Source: SZUA-36 sp963727635 (GTDB lineage Bacteria; Pseudomonadota; Gammaproteobacteria; Xanthomonadales; SZUA-36). Taken from it: DNA of 64,000 nt. The notes under the pieces are model-generated. The model was given only the letters and a program-made list of their open reading frames with translations, made no database searches and was not told the DNA's origin. A program made the position numbers and the translations under genes. Position 1 is the stretch's first letter. Each line of letters opens with the position of its first letter. This document shows, in pieces, positions 39,624 through 48,877 of this stretch. The DNA lies in assembly GCA_963727635.1 (NCBI GenBank), contig CAVSHP010000021.1, positions 248,001 to 312,000 of the forward strand. The letters are read 5' to 3'.

Positions 39624-40087
39624 ATCCGGATCTGCTTTCACAGTTACATGATATTCACGCTGCGGCGCCGGTCCCGTGGTGGCCGCCGGCGCCCGGGTGG
39701 TGGATACTGGCTGTTTTAATGCTGGTATTGTTGATCTGGTTGTTACTGCGCGTGCTCGCATCTCTCCGGGTCAGGAGGCGCCGCATGCAGATGCTGTCCT
39801 GGATTGACCACCTGAACGCAAATATCGATCCCCGGCGTGATCCGCAGGCTTACCTTGCAACCCTGAACCGAATTTTCAAATTGGTTGCCCTGAGGGCGTT
39901 CCCCGAGCGCCAGTGTGCAGTGCTCAATGGTCATGAGTGGACGGACTTCCTGATTGAAAACATGAAAAAATTTCCATCGGTGGAGTCGCTCAGGGTGCTG
40001 GCTCTGGGCCCCTATGATCCGGCACCGCAGTTCGACCCCGAACTGTTAAGTGGTTTGACACGTTCCTGGATCAGGCAGTATGGCTGA
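39620..40087 (+). CDS. DUF4381 membrane protein of the MoxR/Bat operon
   Basis: 155 residues with a single transmembrane helix (~28-48, ILAVLMLVLLIWLLLRVL). The Pro/Trp-rich N-terminus (PVPWWPPAPGWW) and the cytoplasmic block LNRIFKLVALRAFPERQCAVLNGHEW fit DUF4381. It is a regular partner between DUF58 and BatA, with no known activity. It overlaps the next gene by 8 bp. Confidence 0.9.
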   Translation: MNPDLLSQLHDIHAAAPVPWWPPAPGWWILAVLMLVLLIWLLLRVLASLRVRRRRMQMLSWIDHLNANIDPRRDPQAYLATLNRIFKLVALRAFPERQCAVLNGHEWTDFLIENMKKFPSVESLRVLALGPYDPAPQFDPELLSGLTRSWIRQYG

Positions 40088-41099
40088 ACAAGTCCTGACG
40101 ACCGGTTTTACCATCGCCTGGCCCTGGCTGTTGCTGTTGGCGCCGCTGCCGTGGTTGTTGCGGTTATTGTTGCCGGCATCAACATCGGGTGATTTGCAGG
40201 CCTTGCGTGTGCCATGGTTTTCGGCAGTGGCCGGTGGCAAGGAGGGCTGGATGCGCAGGCCCTGGCTGGCGCTAATCGCATCGCTGGTCTGGTTATTGCT
40301 GGTCGTTGCCGCATCGCGTCCGCAGTGGGTGGGTGAAATTGAAAGTCTGCCGGTGACCGGGCGGGATTTGCTGCTGGCGGTTGATATTTCCGGCAGTATG
40401 GATACCCAGGACATGGTCCTGAACAAGACTGCCGTAAACAGGCTCAAAGTGGTTAAAAAAGTTGCCGGTGAGTTCATCCAGAGGCGTCACGGCGATCGTG
40501 TCGGGCTGATACTTTTCGGTAGCCGCGCGTACCTGCAAACGCCATTGACCTTTGATACCGAGACCACGGCCACCTTGCTGGAAGAATCGGAAATCGGTCT
40601 TGCCGGCCGTGAGACGGCCATCGGTGATGCCATTGGACTGGCGGTCAAGCGATTGAGAGAGGACGCGGCAGCCGACCGTGTACTGGTATTGCTGACCGAT
40701 GGTGCAAATACGTCCGGTGAGGTGCAGCCCTTGCAGGCAGCCGGTTTCGCAGCCCGCGACGGACTGACGGTCTATACCGTTGGCGTGGGCGCGGATGAAA
40801 TGATGGTGCAGGATTTTTTTGGCAGCCGCGTGGTTAATCCCTCCGCGGACCTCGATGAGGATACCTTGAAGGCAATTGCGGAACAGACCGGCGGGCGCTA
40901 CTTCAGGGCCCGGGATGCGAAGAGTCTGGAAAAGATATATGAAATCCTCGATGAACTCGAACCGGTTGAGAGTGATGTCGAAATCATTCGACCCATTGAT
41001 GAATTGTTTTACTGGCCCCTGGGTCTCGCCTATGTGCTGGCGCTTTTGGCCGCCCTGTTTTCAATCCGTCCGTTCAATCTGCGTTTGATGACAACATGA
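40080..41099 (+). CDS. BatA-type von Willebrand A membrane protein
   Basis: 339 residues with two N-terminal helices (~15-35, ~62-80), a VWA domain with MIDAS motif DISGSMDTQDM (~98) and later Thr/Asp residues (LLTDGANTSGE), and a C-terminal helix (~312-330). The VWA domain should face the periplasm or the cytoplasm between the helices and bind a metal-dependent ligand. Paired with the following VWA-TPR protein, as in Bat operons. ATGA overlap with the next gene. Confidence 0.92.
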   Translation: MAEQVLTTGFTIAWPWLLLLAPLPWLLRLLLPASTSGDLQALRVPWFSAVAGGKEGWMRRPWLALIASLVWLLLVVAASRPQWVGEIESLPVTGRDLLLAVDISGSMDTQDMVLNKTAVNRLKVVKKVAGEFIQRRHGDRVGLILFGSRAYLQTPLTFDTETTATLLEESEIGLAGRETAIGDAIGLAVKRLREDAAADRVLVLLTDGANTSGEVQPLQAAGFAARDGLTVYTVGVGADEMMVQDFFGSRVVNPSADLDEDTLKAIAEQTGGRYFRARDAKSLEKIYEILDELEPVESDVEIIRPIDELFYWPLGLAYVLALLAALFSIRPFNLRLMTT

Positions 41100-42802
41100 T
41101 GGATATACTGTCACTGCATTTCATACGTCCGATGTGGCTGGCACTGGTGCCGCTGGCGGTGATCCTGCCCTTGATTTGGCGGCGTTTGCGCCGCCCGTCC
41201 GGTGACTGGAGCAAGGTTTGTGATGATCACCTGCTACGCTGGTTGAGTGTTGGAAACACCGCCGCCGGGCCGTCGCGTTTCGGACCGTGGCTGGCAGGGC
41301 TGGTGTGGCTGATTGCTGCGGTCGCACTGGCCGGACCGAGTTGGCAAAAGCTGCCGGACAGTTCCTTCAGTTCCCGCGATGCACATATCCTGGTACTGGA
41401 TTTATCCCTGTCCATGCTTGCCGAAGATCTGAAACCCAACCGCCTGGCGCAGGCGAATTTCAGGTTATCCGATATGCTCGAAGCCGCGTCCGAAGGTCAG
41501 ACCGGCCTGGTGGCCTACGCCGGAGATGCATTCGTTGTCTCGCCTCTGACCGACGATACCAATACCATCAGGAATATGTTGCCGGCTTTACGCCCGGACG
41601 TGATGCCGGTATCCGGCAGCCGCCCCGACCGGGCCTTGAAACTGGCTGCCGAACTGTTGCAGCGTTCCGGTATGCCGCGGGGTGAAATCCTGCTGATTTC
41701 CGATAGTGGCAGCGGTGCAGCCGTCAATGTTGCCGCCGACCTGGCCAAACAGGGGATTTACACGTCGGTGCTGGCAGTCGGCACCGTGCAGGGTGCACCA
41801 ATTCCCAGTGGTGACGGTTTCGTCAGTGACAGCAAGGGCAATATCGTCGTCGCCCGCCTTGAGCGCGATGCCCTGCAATCGATCGCCCGGGCCGGTGGCG
41901 GAAAATATTCGGAATTGACGACAAACAGTGCTGCAAACTCACCCTGGGCCTCGGTCGAGGGAAGCGAATTTGCACGCAAGGATGACACCCTTGGCGAACG
42001 CTGGAAGGACACCGGGCCATGGCTGGTACTTGTCTTGCTACCGTTGGTTGCGCTTGGCTTCCGGCGTGGCCTGCTGTTTGTGCTGCCTATGTTGATCGTT
42101 CCCGGACTGCTCATCAGTAGCGATGCAAAAGCGGGCTTCTGGGACGATCTTTGGGCGACCAGGGATCAGCAGGCGCAGGCCGCGCTCCAGCAGGAACGCG
42201 CCGCCGATGCTGCCGTGCTGGCAAAGGATCCCGCGATTGCCGGTGAGGCTTTCTACCGGAGCGGTGATTTTGTTAACGCCGGCCAGTCGTGGTCACAGCA
42301 GAACCAGGCCGACAGCCATTATAACCATGGAAATTCGCTTGCGCAGTTGGGTGAATTTGAAGCCGCGATTGCAGAATATGATGCTGCCCTGGCGCTTGAT
42401 CCGGATATGCAGGACGCAACTTTCAACCGGGACCTGGTAGAGCAGATGAAACAGCAGAAGGAACAGCAGGAGCAGCAGGATCAAAAGGACTCAAAGGATG
42501 AGTCCGATGAAGATCAGCCGGGTGATGAGTCTGAAAACGGCGAGCAGGGCGACGAGCAGTCCTCCGATGACCAGCAGGAAGGCAAGCAGGCTGAAGACGA
42601 ATCCGATGAACAAAAAGAAGGTGATGAGAACGGCAAGCCCTCAGAAGCCGAAATGCAGCAAAACTGGTCAGAAGAAGATGCACAGGCCATGGAACAGTGG
42701 CTGCGGCGTATTCCTGACGATCCGGGTGGCTTGTTGAGACGCAAATTCCGCAATCAGCATGAACGCCGGGGTTCACCCGCAGATGAAAACGAGACATGGT
42801 AA
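41096..42802 (+). CDS. BatB-BatC fusion: VWA domain, TPRs and acidic tail
   Basis: 568 residues. Helices at ~8-25 and ~58-75; VWA with MIDAS LDLSLSMLAEDL (~98-110) and LLISDSGSGAAVNV; helices at ~305-345; then TPRs (~380-440, SHYNHGNSLAQLGEFEAAIAEYDAALALDPDMQ). A ~75-residue run very rich in Glu, Asp, Gln and Ser (~450-525) precedes a short basic end (GGLLRRKFRNQHERRG). In Leptospira and Bacteroides BatB and BatC are separate proteins; here they are one chain. The low-complexity acidic tail is probably disordered. Confidence 0.92.
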   Translation: MMDILSLHFIRPMWLALVPLAVILPLIWRRLRRPSGDWSKVCDDHLLRWLSVGNTAAGPSRFGPWLAGLVWLIAAVALAGPSWQKLPDSSFSSRDAHILVLDLSLSMLAEDLKPNRLAQANFRLSDMLEAASEGQTGLVAYAGDAFVVSPLTDDTNTIRNMLPALRPDVMPVSGSRPDRALKLAAELLQRSGMPRGEILLISDSGSGAAVNVAADLAKQGIYTSVLAVGTVQGAPIPSGDGFVSDSKGNIVVARLERDALQSIARAGGGKYSELTTNSAANSPWASVEGSEFARKDDTLGERWKDTGPWLVLVLLPLVALGFRRGLLFVLPMLIVPGLLISSDAKAGFWDDLWATRDQQAQAALQQERAADAAVLAKDPAIAGEAFYRSGDFVNAGQSWSQQNQADSHYNHGNSLAQLGEFEAAIAEYDAALALDPDMQDATFNRDLVEQMKQQKEQQEQQDQKDSKDESDEDQPGDESENGEQGDEQSSDDQQEGKQAEDESDEQKEGDENGKPSEAEMQQNWSEEDAQAMEQWLRRIPDDPGGLLRRKFRNQHERRGSPADENETW

Positions 42803-42808
42803 TCAGCA

Positions 42809-44530
42809 ATGATAGAAATGGTTTTTAGTCAAGCACGCCGGCAGCCGGGCAAACTGGCGCTTAGCGTCATCCTGTTGCTGATTTGTTCGCTGGCCCAGGC
42901 CGCGGGTGTCACAGCCAAACTGGATCGCAGTAGCGCCGTCGTTGGCGAAACCGTCACCCTTGTCCTGGAAACCGCTGATACCAACCAGAGTCTGGACGCT
43001 GATTTCTCGGTGCTGCAGACGGATTTCGACGTCCTGAACCGGCGCTCCGAAACGCAGATGTCATTTGTCAACGGAACCCAGACCGCGAGCGTCCGTCTCG
43101 TGATAACCCTCGAACCAAAACATGAGGGTGATTTGCTGGTACCTGCCCTGAAGTTTCCCGGCGCCAGTTCAAATCCGCTGACTTTAAAAGTCACAGCAGC
43201 ACCGGCTTTGGCCCCCGGCGAGGCGGAGCCTGTTTTTATCGAGGCGACCGTGCAACCCGAAGAGGGTCCGTACTACGTGCTTTCACAGGTCAGCCTGACG
43301 GTCAGGATTTTTTACCAGGCCAACCTGACGGAAGCCGCCATCAATCCGCCGTCGCCGACCCAGGCCTCGGTGCGACTGCTGGATGAAGTTCCCTACCAGT
43401 CTGACCGCAATGGCGAACGCTATCGTGTGCTGGAAAGACGTTATGCCATATTCCCGGAACGTTCCGGCAGCTTGACCATTCCGCCGATGCAACTCAGCGG
43501 GCGTCTGATCGAAAGACCCTCGGACCGCTTGTGGCAGCCGACGGTGCGCGGCCGCCGGGTCCAGGTTGAGAGCGAACCGCTAACGCTGGAAATCAGTCCA
43601 CGGCCGGCGTCGTACACGGGTGATTTCTGGTTGCCCGCGCGGCGTGTCACCATCTCACAGCAGATTTCAGACAATGAGAAGCTGCATGTCGGCGAACCGA
43701 TCACACGTACGGTGATCGTGGACGCCGTGGGACTCGAAGAAAACATGCTGGAAGAACCCGTATGGCCGGAAATGGATGACACGCGTATCTACCCTGATCA
43801 ACCCCAGGGTATCAGCCGTGATGATGGTGAGTGGGTTTTGGGTCACAAGGAATTTCGCTATGCCATCGTCCCGGAACAGGCCGGTGACCTCAGGTTGCCG
43901 GCGATCCGGCTGGACTGGTGGGATACGGTCAGAAATGAGCAGCGCACGGCCATGTTGCCGGGGCACACGGTCAAGGTACTGCCATCCGAGCTGAATACCT
44001 CGGCCAACGTGCCACCAGCAGGAGCGGTTGCTGCGTCTGTGCCTGCCATGGGGGTATCAAGCCCGAATACTGCGTTGTCGGGCAACGCGATCTGGTGGAA
44101 ATCAAGCACTGCGGTGTTTGCCGTTCTCTGGTTGCTGACCCTGTTTTTCTATTTCCGGCGCAGCGCTCCCGGCGTCGATCCGGTGACCCAAAATGGGTAC
44201 AGCACGCCGGGCGAAAAAGAAGTGCTGAAAAATTTTCAGCAGGCCTGCCAGCAAAATGAAGCTTCCACGGCACGTAAATGTCTCGCACAATGGATCAGGA
44301 ATTACGCGCCACTGGAGCTGCGTGGCAGCATGCGTGACTTCGGTGCAAGCTGCCGCGATCCGTCCTTGCAGAATTCAATTGCAGAACTCGATGCCAGCGG
44401 CTTCAACGGCAATGGCGCCGGCACATGGCAAGGTGAATCACTGTGGCGTGCGTTCAAACACTGGCAGGCCGATGCCGGCAAGCCCCGGTCTGCCGCAGTA
44501 GGTGACAAACCGGACCTTTACGCACGCTGA
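42809..44530 (+). CDS. BatD-type oxygen-tolerance protein
   Basis: 573 residues, intact. Signal peptide (~18-32), then repeated immunoglobulin-like beta domains: KLDRSSAVVGETVTLVLET at the start and RVTISQQISDNEKLHVGEPITRTV later. A C-terminal transmembrane helix (~433-450, VFAVLWLLTLFFYF) and a cytoplasmic helical tail (YAPLELRGSMRDFGASCRD) follow. BatD is the large periplasmic member of Bat operons; early reports linked these to aerotolerance, but the present view is a MoxR-VWA assembly or quality-control role. Last gene of the operon, 6 bp after BatBC. Confidence 0.9.
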   Translation: MIEMVFSQARRQPGKLALSVILLLICSLAQAAGVTAKLDRSSAVVGETVTLVLETADTNQSLDADFSVLQTDFDVLNRRSETQMSFVNGTQTASVRLVITLEPKHEGDLLVPALKFPGASSNPLTLKVTAAPALAPGEAEPVFIEATVQPEEGPYYVLSQVSLTVRIFYQANLTEAAINPPSPTQASVRLLDEVPYQSDRNGERYRVLERRYAIFPERSGSLTIPPMQLSGRLIERPSDRLWQPTVRGRRVQVESEPLTLEISPRPASYTGDFWLPARRVTISQQISDNEKLHVGEPITRTVIVDAVGLEENMLEEPVWPEMDDTRIYPDQPQGISRDDGEWVLGHKEFRYAIVPEQAGDLRLPAIRLDWWDTVRNEQRTAMLPGHTVKVLPSELNTSANVPPAGAVAASVPAMGVSSPNTALSGNAIWWKSSTAVFAVLWLLTLFFYFRRSAPGVDPVTQNGYSTPGEKEVLKNFQQACQQNEASTARKCLAQWIRNYAPLELRGSMRDFGASCRDPSLQNSIAELDASGFNGNGAGTWQGESLWRAFKHWQADAGKPRSAAVGDKPDLYAR

Positions 44531-44558
44531 CACTCAATACGCACGTCGCGTTAAACCT

Positions 44559-44575
44559 CGCCAGACGATCTGGCG
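44559..44575. terminator. Hairpin between convergent batD and the FtsN-like gene
   Basis: CGCCAGA-CGA-TCTGGCG, a perfect 7-bp stem in the 63-bp space between the two stop codons. There is no clear U-run on either strand, so it is a weak or Rho-assisted terminator at best. Confidence 0.4.
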
Positions 44576-44593
44576 CGGGCTGCCAGGAAATGA

Positions 44594-45196
44594 TCAGGGG
44601 TTGGCCTTCATGACCAGGGTTTCGATCTGGTTGTCGGATAACATGCGGCGCATCTCATTGGCTTCGCGGGCGCCCCTGAATGGTCCGATACGCACCCGGT
44701 GCCAGGTTTGGCCGTTAACCGTTACTTTTTGAACGGTTGCGATCGAGCCGAGCAATGCGAGCTGTGCCTTTAGTTGATCGGCATCCGAGGCGTTGCGGAA
44801 GGAACCGGCTTGCAAAATGTAATTGTCCGGGGCGCTGTTGGCCGGCGTGTCGGTTAACGGGTCAGCCTTATCGGCTTTGTCGGCCTTACGACTCAGCTCC
44901 TGCTCGGGTACAACGACTTCCATTTCCGGCAGGACGGTAAAAAAGTCGTAACGTGGCTTCCTGGGTTCGGCAATCTCTTCTCCCGCTGGCGCGGACTCGC
45001 CTGGCTGGGCTGATATGCTGTCAACAGTTGGCAGGTGTTGCCTGATTTCCGGCAGGTAGCCCTTGATCATCAACAGGACCGCCACACCCAGCCCGATGAG
45101 GATTCCGCCAATTAACCAGAACCACGCTGGAATTCCGCCTGAAGCGCTTTTTCTTACCCCGCGGCGGTTGCTGTTCGACTTGCGTTTAACCGGCAT
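44594..45196 (-). CDS. FtsN-like SPOR-domain cell-division protein
   Basis: 200 residues. A short basic cytoplasmic start (MPVKRKSNSNRRGVRKSA) is followed by one transmembrane helix (~27-46), a Pro/Glu-rich linker and a C-terminal SPOR domain (YILQAGSFRNASDADQLKAQLALLG, then WHRVRIGPFRGAREANEMRR). FtsN triggers septal synthesis; the SPOR domain binds denuded glycan at the division site. The gene directly follows argS (start 2 bp from the argS stop), the common place of ftsN-like genes outside enterics. An essential FtsN motif in the linker is not obvious. Confidence 0.85.
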   Translation of the reverse strand: MPVKRKSNSNRRGVRKSASGGIPAWFWLIGGILIGLGVAVLLMIKGYLPEIRQHLPTVDSISAQPGESAPAGEEIAEPRKPRYDFFTVLPEMEVVVPEQELSRKADKADKADPLTDTPANSAPDNYILQAGSFRNASDADQLKAQLALLGSIATVQKVTVNGQTWHRVRIGPFRGAREANEMRRMLSDNQIETLVMKANP

Positions 45197-45197
45197 A

Positions 45198-46962
45198 TTA
45201 CATCGCTTCCGGCGCAGAAATTCCAAGCAATGCCAGCCCATTGGCGAGCACGATACGCGCGGCCAGAATCAGGTTCAGTCGCACGTTTCTGACGTTTTCG
45301 TCTTCAACCAGGAACTGCTGCGAGTTGTAATAGGCATGGAATTCGGTCGCCAGCGCCTGCAGGTAATGGGCAAGCTGGTGCGGTGCGCGCATTCGCGCGG
45401 CAGATTCGATGACTTCGGGGTATTGGCCCAGTGCACGCAACAGCCTGATTTCATTTGGTTCTGTCAACAGGTTGAGGGCAGCTTCCCCAATGGCCAGGTT
45501 GTGTGTCTCATCCATTTGTTCGAGATTTCTGAAGACGCTGCAAATACGCGCATGTGCGTACTGGATGTAGTACACCGGGTTTTCATTGGTCCGTGACTTG
45601 GCCAGGTCAAGGTCAAAATCCAGGTGTTGTTCGTGCGAGCGCATGACGTAAAAAAACCGCGCTGCGTCGCTGCCGACTTCTTCTCTCAATTCCCGCAGGG
45701 TAATGAATTGCCCGGAGCGGGTCGACATCTGGACCTTATCGCCATCGCGGTATAGCACGGCAAATTGAACCAGTAATATTTCAAGACGGTCAGGATCCTC
45801 GCCCAGACCCAGGGCCGCCGCCCTCAAACGCGCCATGTAGCCGTGATGATCGGCACCGAAAATGTACAGTGCCTTTTCAAAGCCGCGCTCCATCTTGTTC
45901 AAAAAATACGCGATGTCGGATGCAAAGTAAGTGGTGCGGCCGTTTTCACGTATGATGACCCGATCTTTTTCGTCACCGAGTTCCGATGCACGGAACCACG
46001 TTGCCCCATCCTTGATGTACAGGTGTCCGTTTTTCTCGAGACGCGCGATGGCACGCTCAATTGCACCGCTGTCTTCAAGTTCCTTTTCTGAGAACCAGTG
46101 GTCAAAATCGACCCCGAATTCCGACAGGTCTTTTTGTATGTCGGTGAGAATGCTGTTAACCGATGTATCAAAAAATACCCGGTAGCCCGCTTTCCCCAGC
46201 AATATCACTGGCCCGATCGACGAGTGCGTCTATGTGGGATTTCACGGTTGCCTCCATGGTGTTCATCGGGCGGCAAACCATCAAAAACCTCACGTTCCTT
46301 GAAACGCCATTTATCGCCAATCTTCATTACGCACTTCGCGGGCAATATCGTAGATGTAATCACCCCGGTAACCGTTTTCCGGGAAGCGCAATTGTTCACC
46401 ACACAATTCCAGGTAGCGTAACCAGACACTGACTGCAAGGATATCCATTTGCCGGCCATTGTCATTGACATAGTATTCGCGTTGTACCCGGAAACCGGAA
46501 GCCTGCAGGATGCTGGCCAGGCTGGCGCCGTAGGCAGCGCCGCGGCCATGGCCGACATGTAGCGGTCCGGTCGGATTGGCGGAAACAAACTCGACGGTTA
46601 TTTCGCGCTTGGGATCGGTTGGCACATGTCCGTAACTGTCGCCGTGATACAGGATATCCTTGACCACCGTGGTCAATGCCACCTGGTTCATATGGAAATT
46701 GATAAACCCGGGTCCGGCGACTTCGGCGTGATTCAATTGACGTGAGTTTGGCAGTTTGTCGATAATGCGCTTGCGCCAGTTCCTGTGGCGGCATACCGGC
46801 GCGCTTGGCAAGCACCATGGCAACATTGGAGGCGAATTCACCATGATCGGGCGAGCGGGTACGCTCCAGTTGCGGGGTGATCTCGCAGTCTGCGCTCAGT
46901 ACGCCATCACGTATCAGGTGCAAAAGCGCCTGAATCAATAATTCTTCAATGTGTTCTTTCAA
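45198..46962 (-). CDS. argS: Arginyl-tRNA synthetase, several frameshifts
   Basis: ~588 residues when joined (E. coli 577). The N-terminal Add-1 domain includes DHGEFASNVAMVLAKRAGMPP and AEVAGPGFINFHM. The HIGH-type motif is NPTGPLHVGHGRGAAYG, the KMSKS-type loop DKVQMSTRSGQ, and the C-terminal DALR domain ends near LLGISAPEAM. It charges tRNA-Arg. Breaks lie near 46760, 46320 and 46210-46240. The most likely start is TTG at 46962 (LKEHIEELLIQALL); no ATG fits the expected N-terminus. Downstream it couples to the FtsN-like gene. Confidence 0.93.
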
Positions 46963-47481
46963 GTGAAAAGTCCGTGAACGGTTGCGCAAAGACAACACGA
47001 AAGGAAGCTATTGTAAACGTTTGAGTCAACTCTGAAAACGATTGGTGCCGGTTGAAAGTGATTTATTAGCCTCAGGAAATGCCTGTCCTTATGTTCCCTC
47101 ATGTTCCGGTGGCCGGATTGCCACCGTGCGCTACAGCAATTACCTGTCTGTGGATAACTCTGTGAGTAAAATCTGCAGAGACAAGTTTGTTCGGAGCGTG
47201 CTAAGATTGCCCGCAACTGGACTTTGGCGCGTCGGCCATGAAATATTATAAAAAACAATAAGATACAACATATTTTGCTCAGGTTTACTTCAACAAATGC
47301 ATTAAACCCATGTTTTTTATTTTGTGTCTTCAGCTGTGCATAAAAATGAGGTCTGGAAGATTGGCTGGTGGCCGTCGCAGGTAAAAAATGCTTTCTACAG
47401 GCATAAACTCATAAGCTATTGCAATCCTTCAGATAAAGCCCCTGCTGTCTTTCCTGGCTGAACTGTGTTGGGGTCTCTGAA
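46963..47481. other. 519-bp divergent intergenic region between argS and dctM
   Basis: No coding frame is visible on either strand, and in particular no small TRAP permease. It contains a perfect DnaA box at 47148-47157 and a strongly AT-rich patch at ~47238-47330, which should carry promoters for argS and dctM. No reliable -35/-10 pair can be assigned by eye. Confidence 0.6.
47148..47157 (-). promoter_or_regulatory. Single perfect DnaA box
   Basis: CTGTGGATAA is the exact reverse complement of TTATCCACAG, the strongest DnaA-binding 10-mer. No second box is seen nearby, so it is not an origin. It could link transcription of argS or dctM to DnaA, or titrate DnaA. Confidence 0.5.
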
Positions 47482-48860
47482 ATGTCCGGCCTGATGTCCC
47501 TTGGCCTGTTTCTTGCGGCCGGCCTGTCTTTGCTGGCGGGTTTTCCGGTCGCATTTACGCTGGCTGGCGTTGCGCTGATTTTTGCACTGATTGGCATCAT
47601 GACCGGGAATTTTGATCCGGCGTTCCTGAGTGCGTTTCCCAGTCGCATATTCGGCATCATGAGCAATGAAACACTGATTGCCGTACCGGTTTTTGTCTTC
47701 ATGGGTGTCATGCTGGAGCGTTCAAAACTGGCCGACCAGTTGCTGCAGGCACTGGCGCAATTGATGCGCAGGGTTCCCGGGGGGCTGGGTCTGGCGGTGA
47801 TGCTGGTGGGGGCCCTGATGGCGGCGAGTACGGGTATCGTCGGCGCAACGGTGGTCACCATGGGCTTGCTTTCCCTGCCTACCATGTTGCGGAACAACTA
47901 TGCACCGTCCGATCGCCACCGGCACCATTTGCGCGGCCGGAACGCTTGGCCAGATCATCCCGCCATCCATCGTCCTGATACTGCTCGCGGATGTGCTTTC
48001 CAACGCCTATCAGCAGGCGCAATTGCGCATCGGCATATTTCAGCCCAAAGACCATATCGGTCGGTGAGCTTTTCGCCGGCGCGCTTTTGCCCGGCCTGGT
48101 GCTGGTGGCGCTTTACATGCTTTACCTGGCGCTGCTGGCGTTTTTCAAACCGTCAGCCATGCCCGCAGTCGAGCAGGAAGTCGGCCAGGATGTCTCGTTG
48201 CTCAATCTTTTGAGTTTGCTGGCCGGACCCTTGTTGCTGATCGTGGCGGTGCTCGGTTCCATCCTGATGGGTCTGGCGACACCCACCGAGGCGGCGGCTG
48301 TGGGTGCGACCGGCGCCATGTTGCTGGCCTTGAAGCAAAAACAACTGTCGCTGGAAACCATGCGTGCGGTTGTGTACCAGTCGGCCAGGATCAGCGCGAT
48401 GGTTTTTATGATCCTGATCGGCGCTTCGCTGTTCAGCCTGGTGTTCCGCGGATATCACGGTGATGAATACGTTCAGTCCCTGCTGACCAATTTGCCGGGC
48501 GGTGAGGTCGGCGCTTTGCTGATCGTCATGCTGGTATTGTTCCTTTTGGGCTTTATCCTGGATTTTATCGAGATCACCTACGTGGTCGTCCCCATCGTCG
48601 GACCGGTTCTGCTTGCCATGGGTATTGACCCGGTCTGGCTGGGTGTCATGATCGCAATCAACCTGCAAACATCGTTCCTGACACCGCCATTTGGATTTTC
48701 GCTGTTTTATTTGCGTGGCGTGGCGCCGCCTGAAATCGCAACGGCGTCGATCTACAAGGGCGTGATCCCGTTCATCGCCATCCAGCTTTTGATGTTGGGT
48801 CTTTTGTCATTGTGGCCGGAACTGGCAACCTGGTTACCCGCCAAACTTTATCCAGGTTAA
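47482..48860 (+). CDS. dctM: TRAP transporter large permease (DctM), frameshifted
   Basis: ~459 residues with ~12 hydrophobic segments. Family blocks: LLAGFPVAFTLAGVALIFALIG, ETLIAVPVFVFMGVMLERS, GAALMAASTGIVGATVVTMGLL-like, GLATPTEAAAVGATGAMLLAL and ITYVVVPIVGPVLLAMGIDPVWLGVMIAINLQTSFLTPPFGFSLFYLRGV. With a small permease and a binding protein it imports organic acids using a sodium gradient. Breaks lie near 47900 and 48030-48060; the middle reads ATGTICAAGTLGQIIPPSIVLILLADVLSNAY in the repaired frame. It is convergent with the binding-protein gene. Confidence 0.92.
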
Positions 48861-48877
48861 AACCGCCCGGTGTTCTG

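Noticed and set aside
47148..47157. Chromosomal origin of replication
   Set aside because: Only one DnaA box is present, with no box cluster and no dnaA, dnaN or gidA neighbours.
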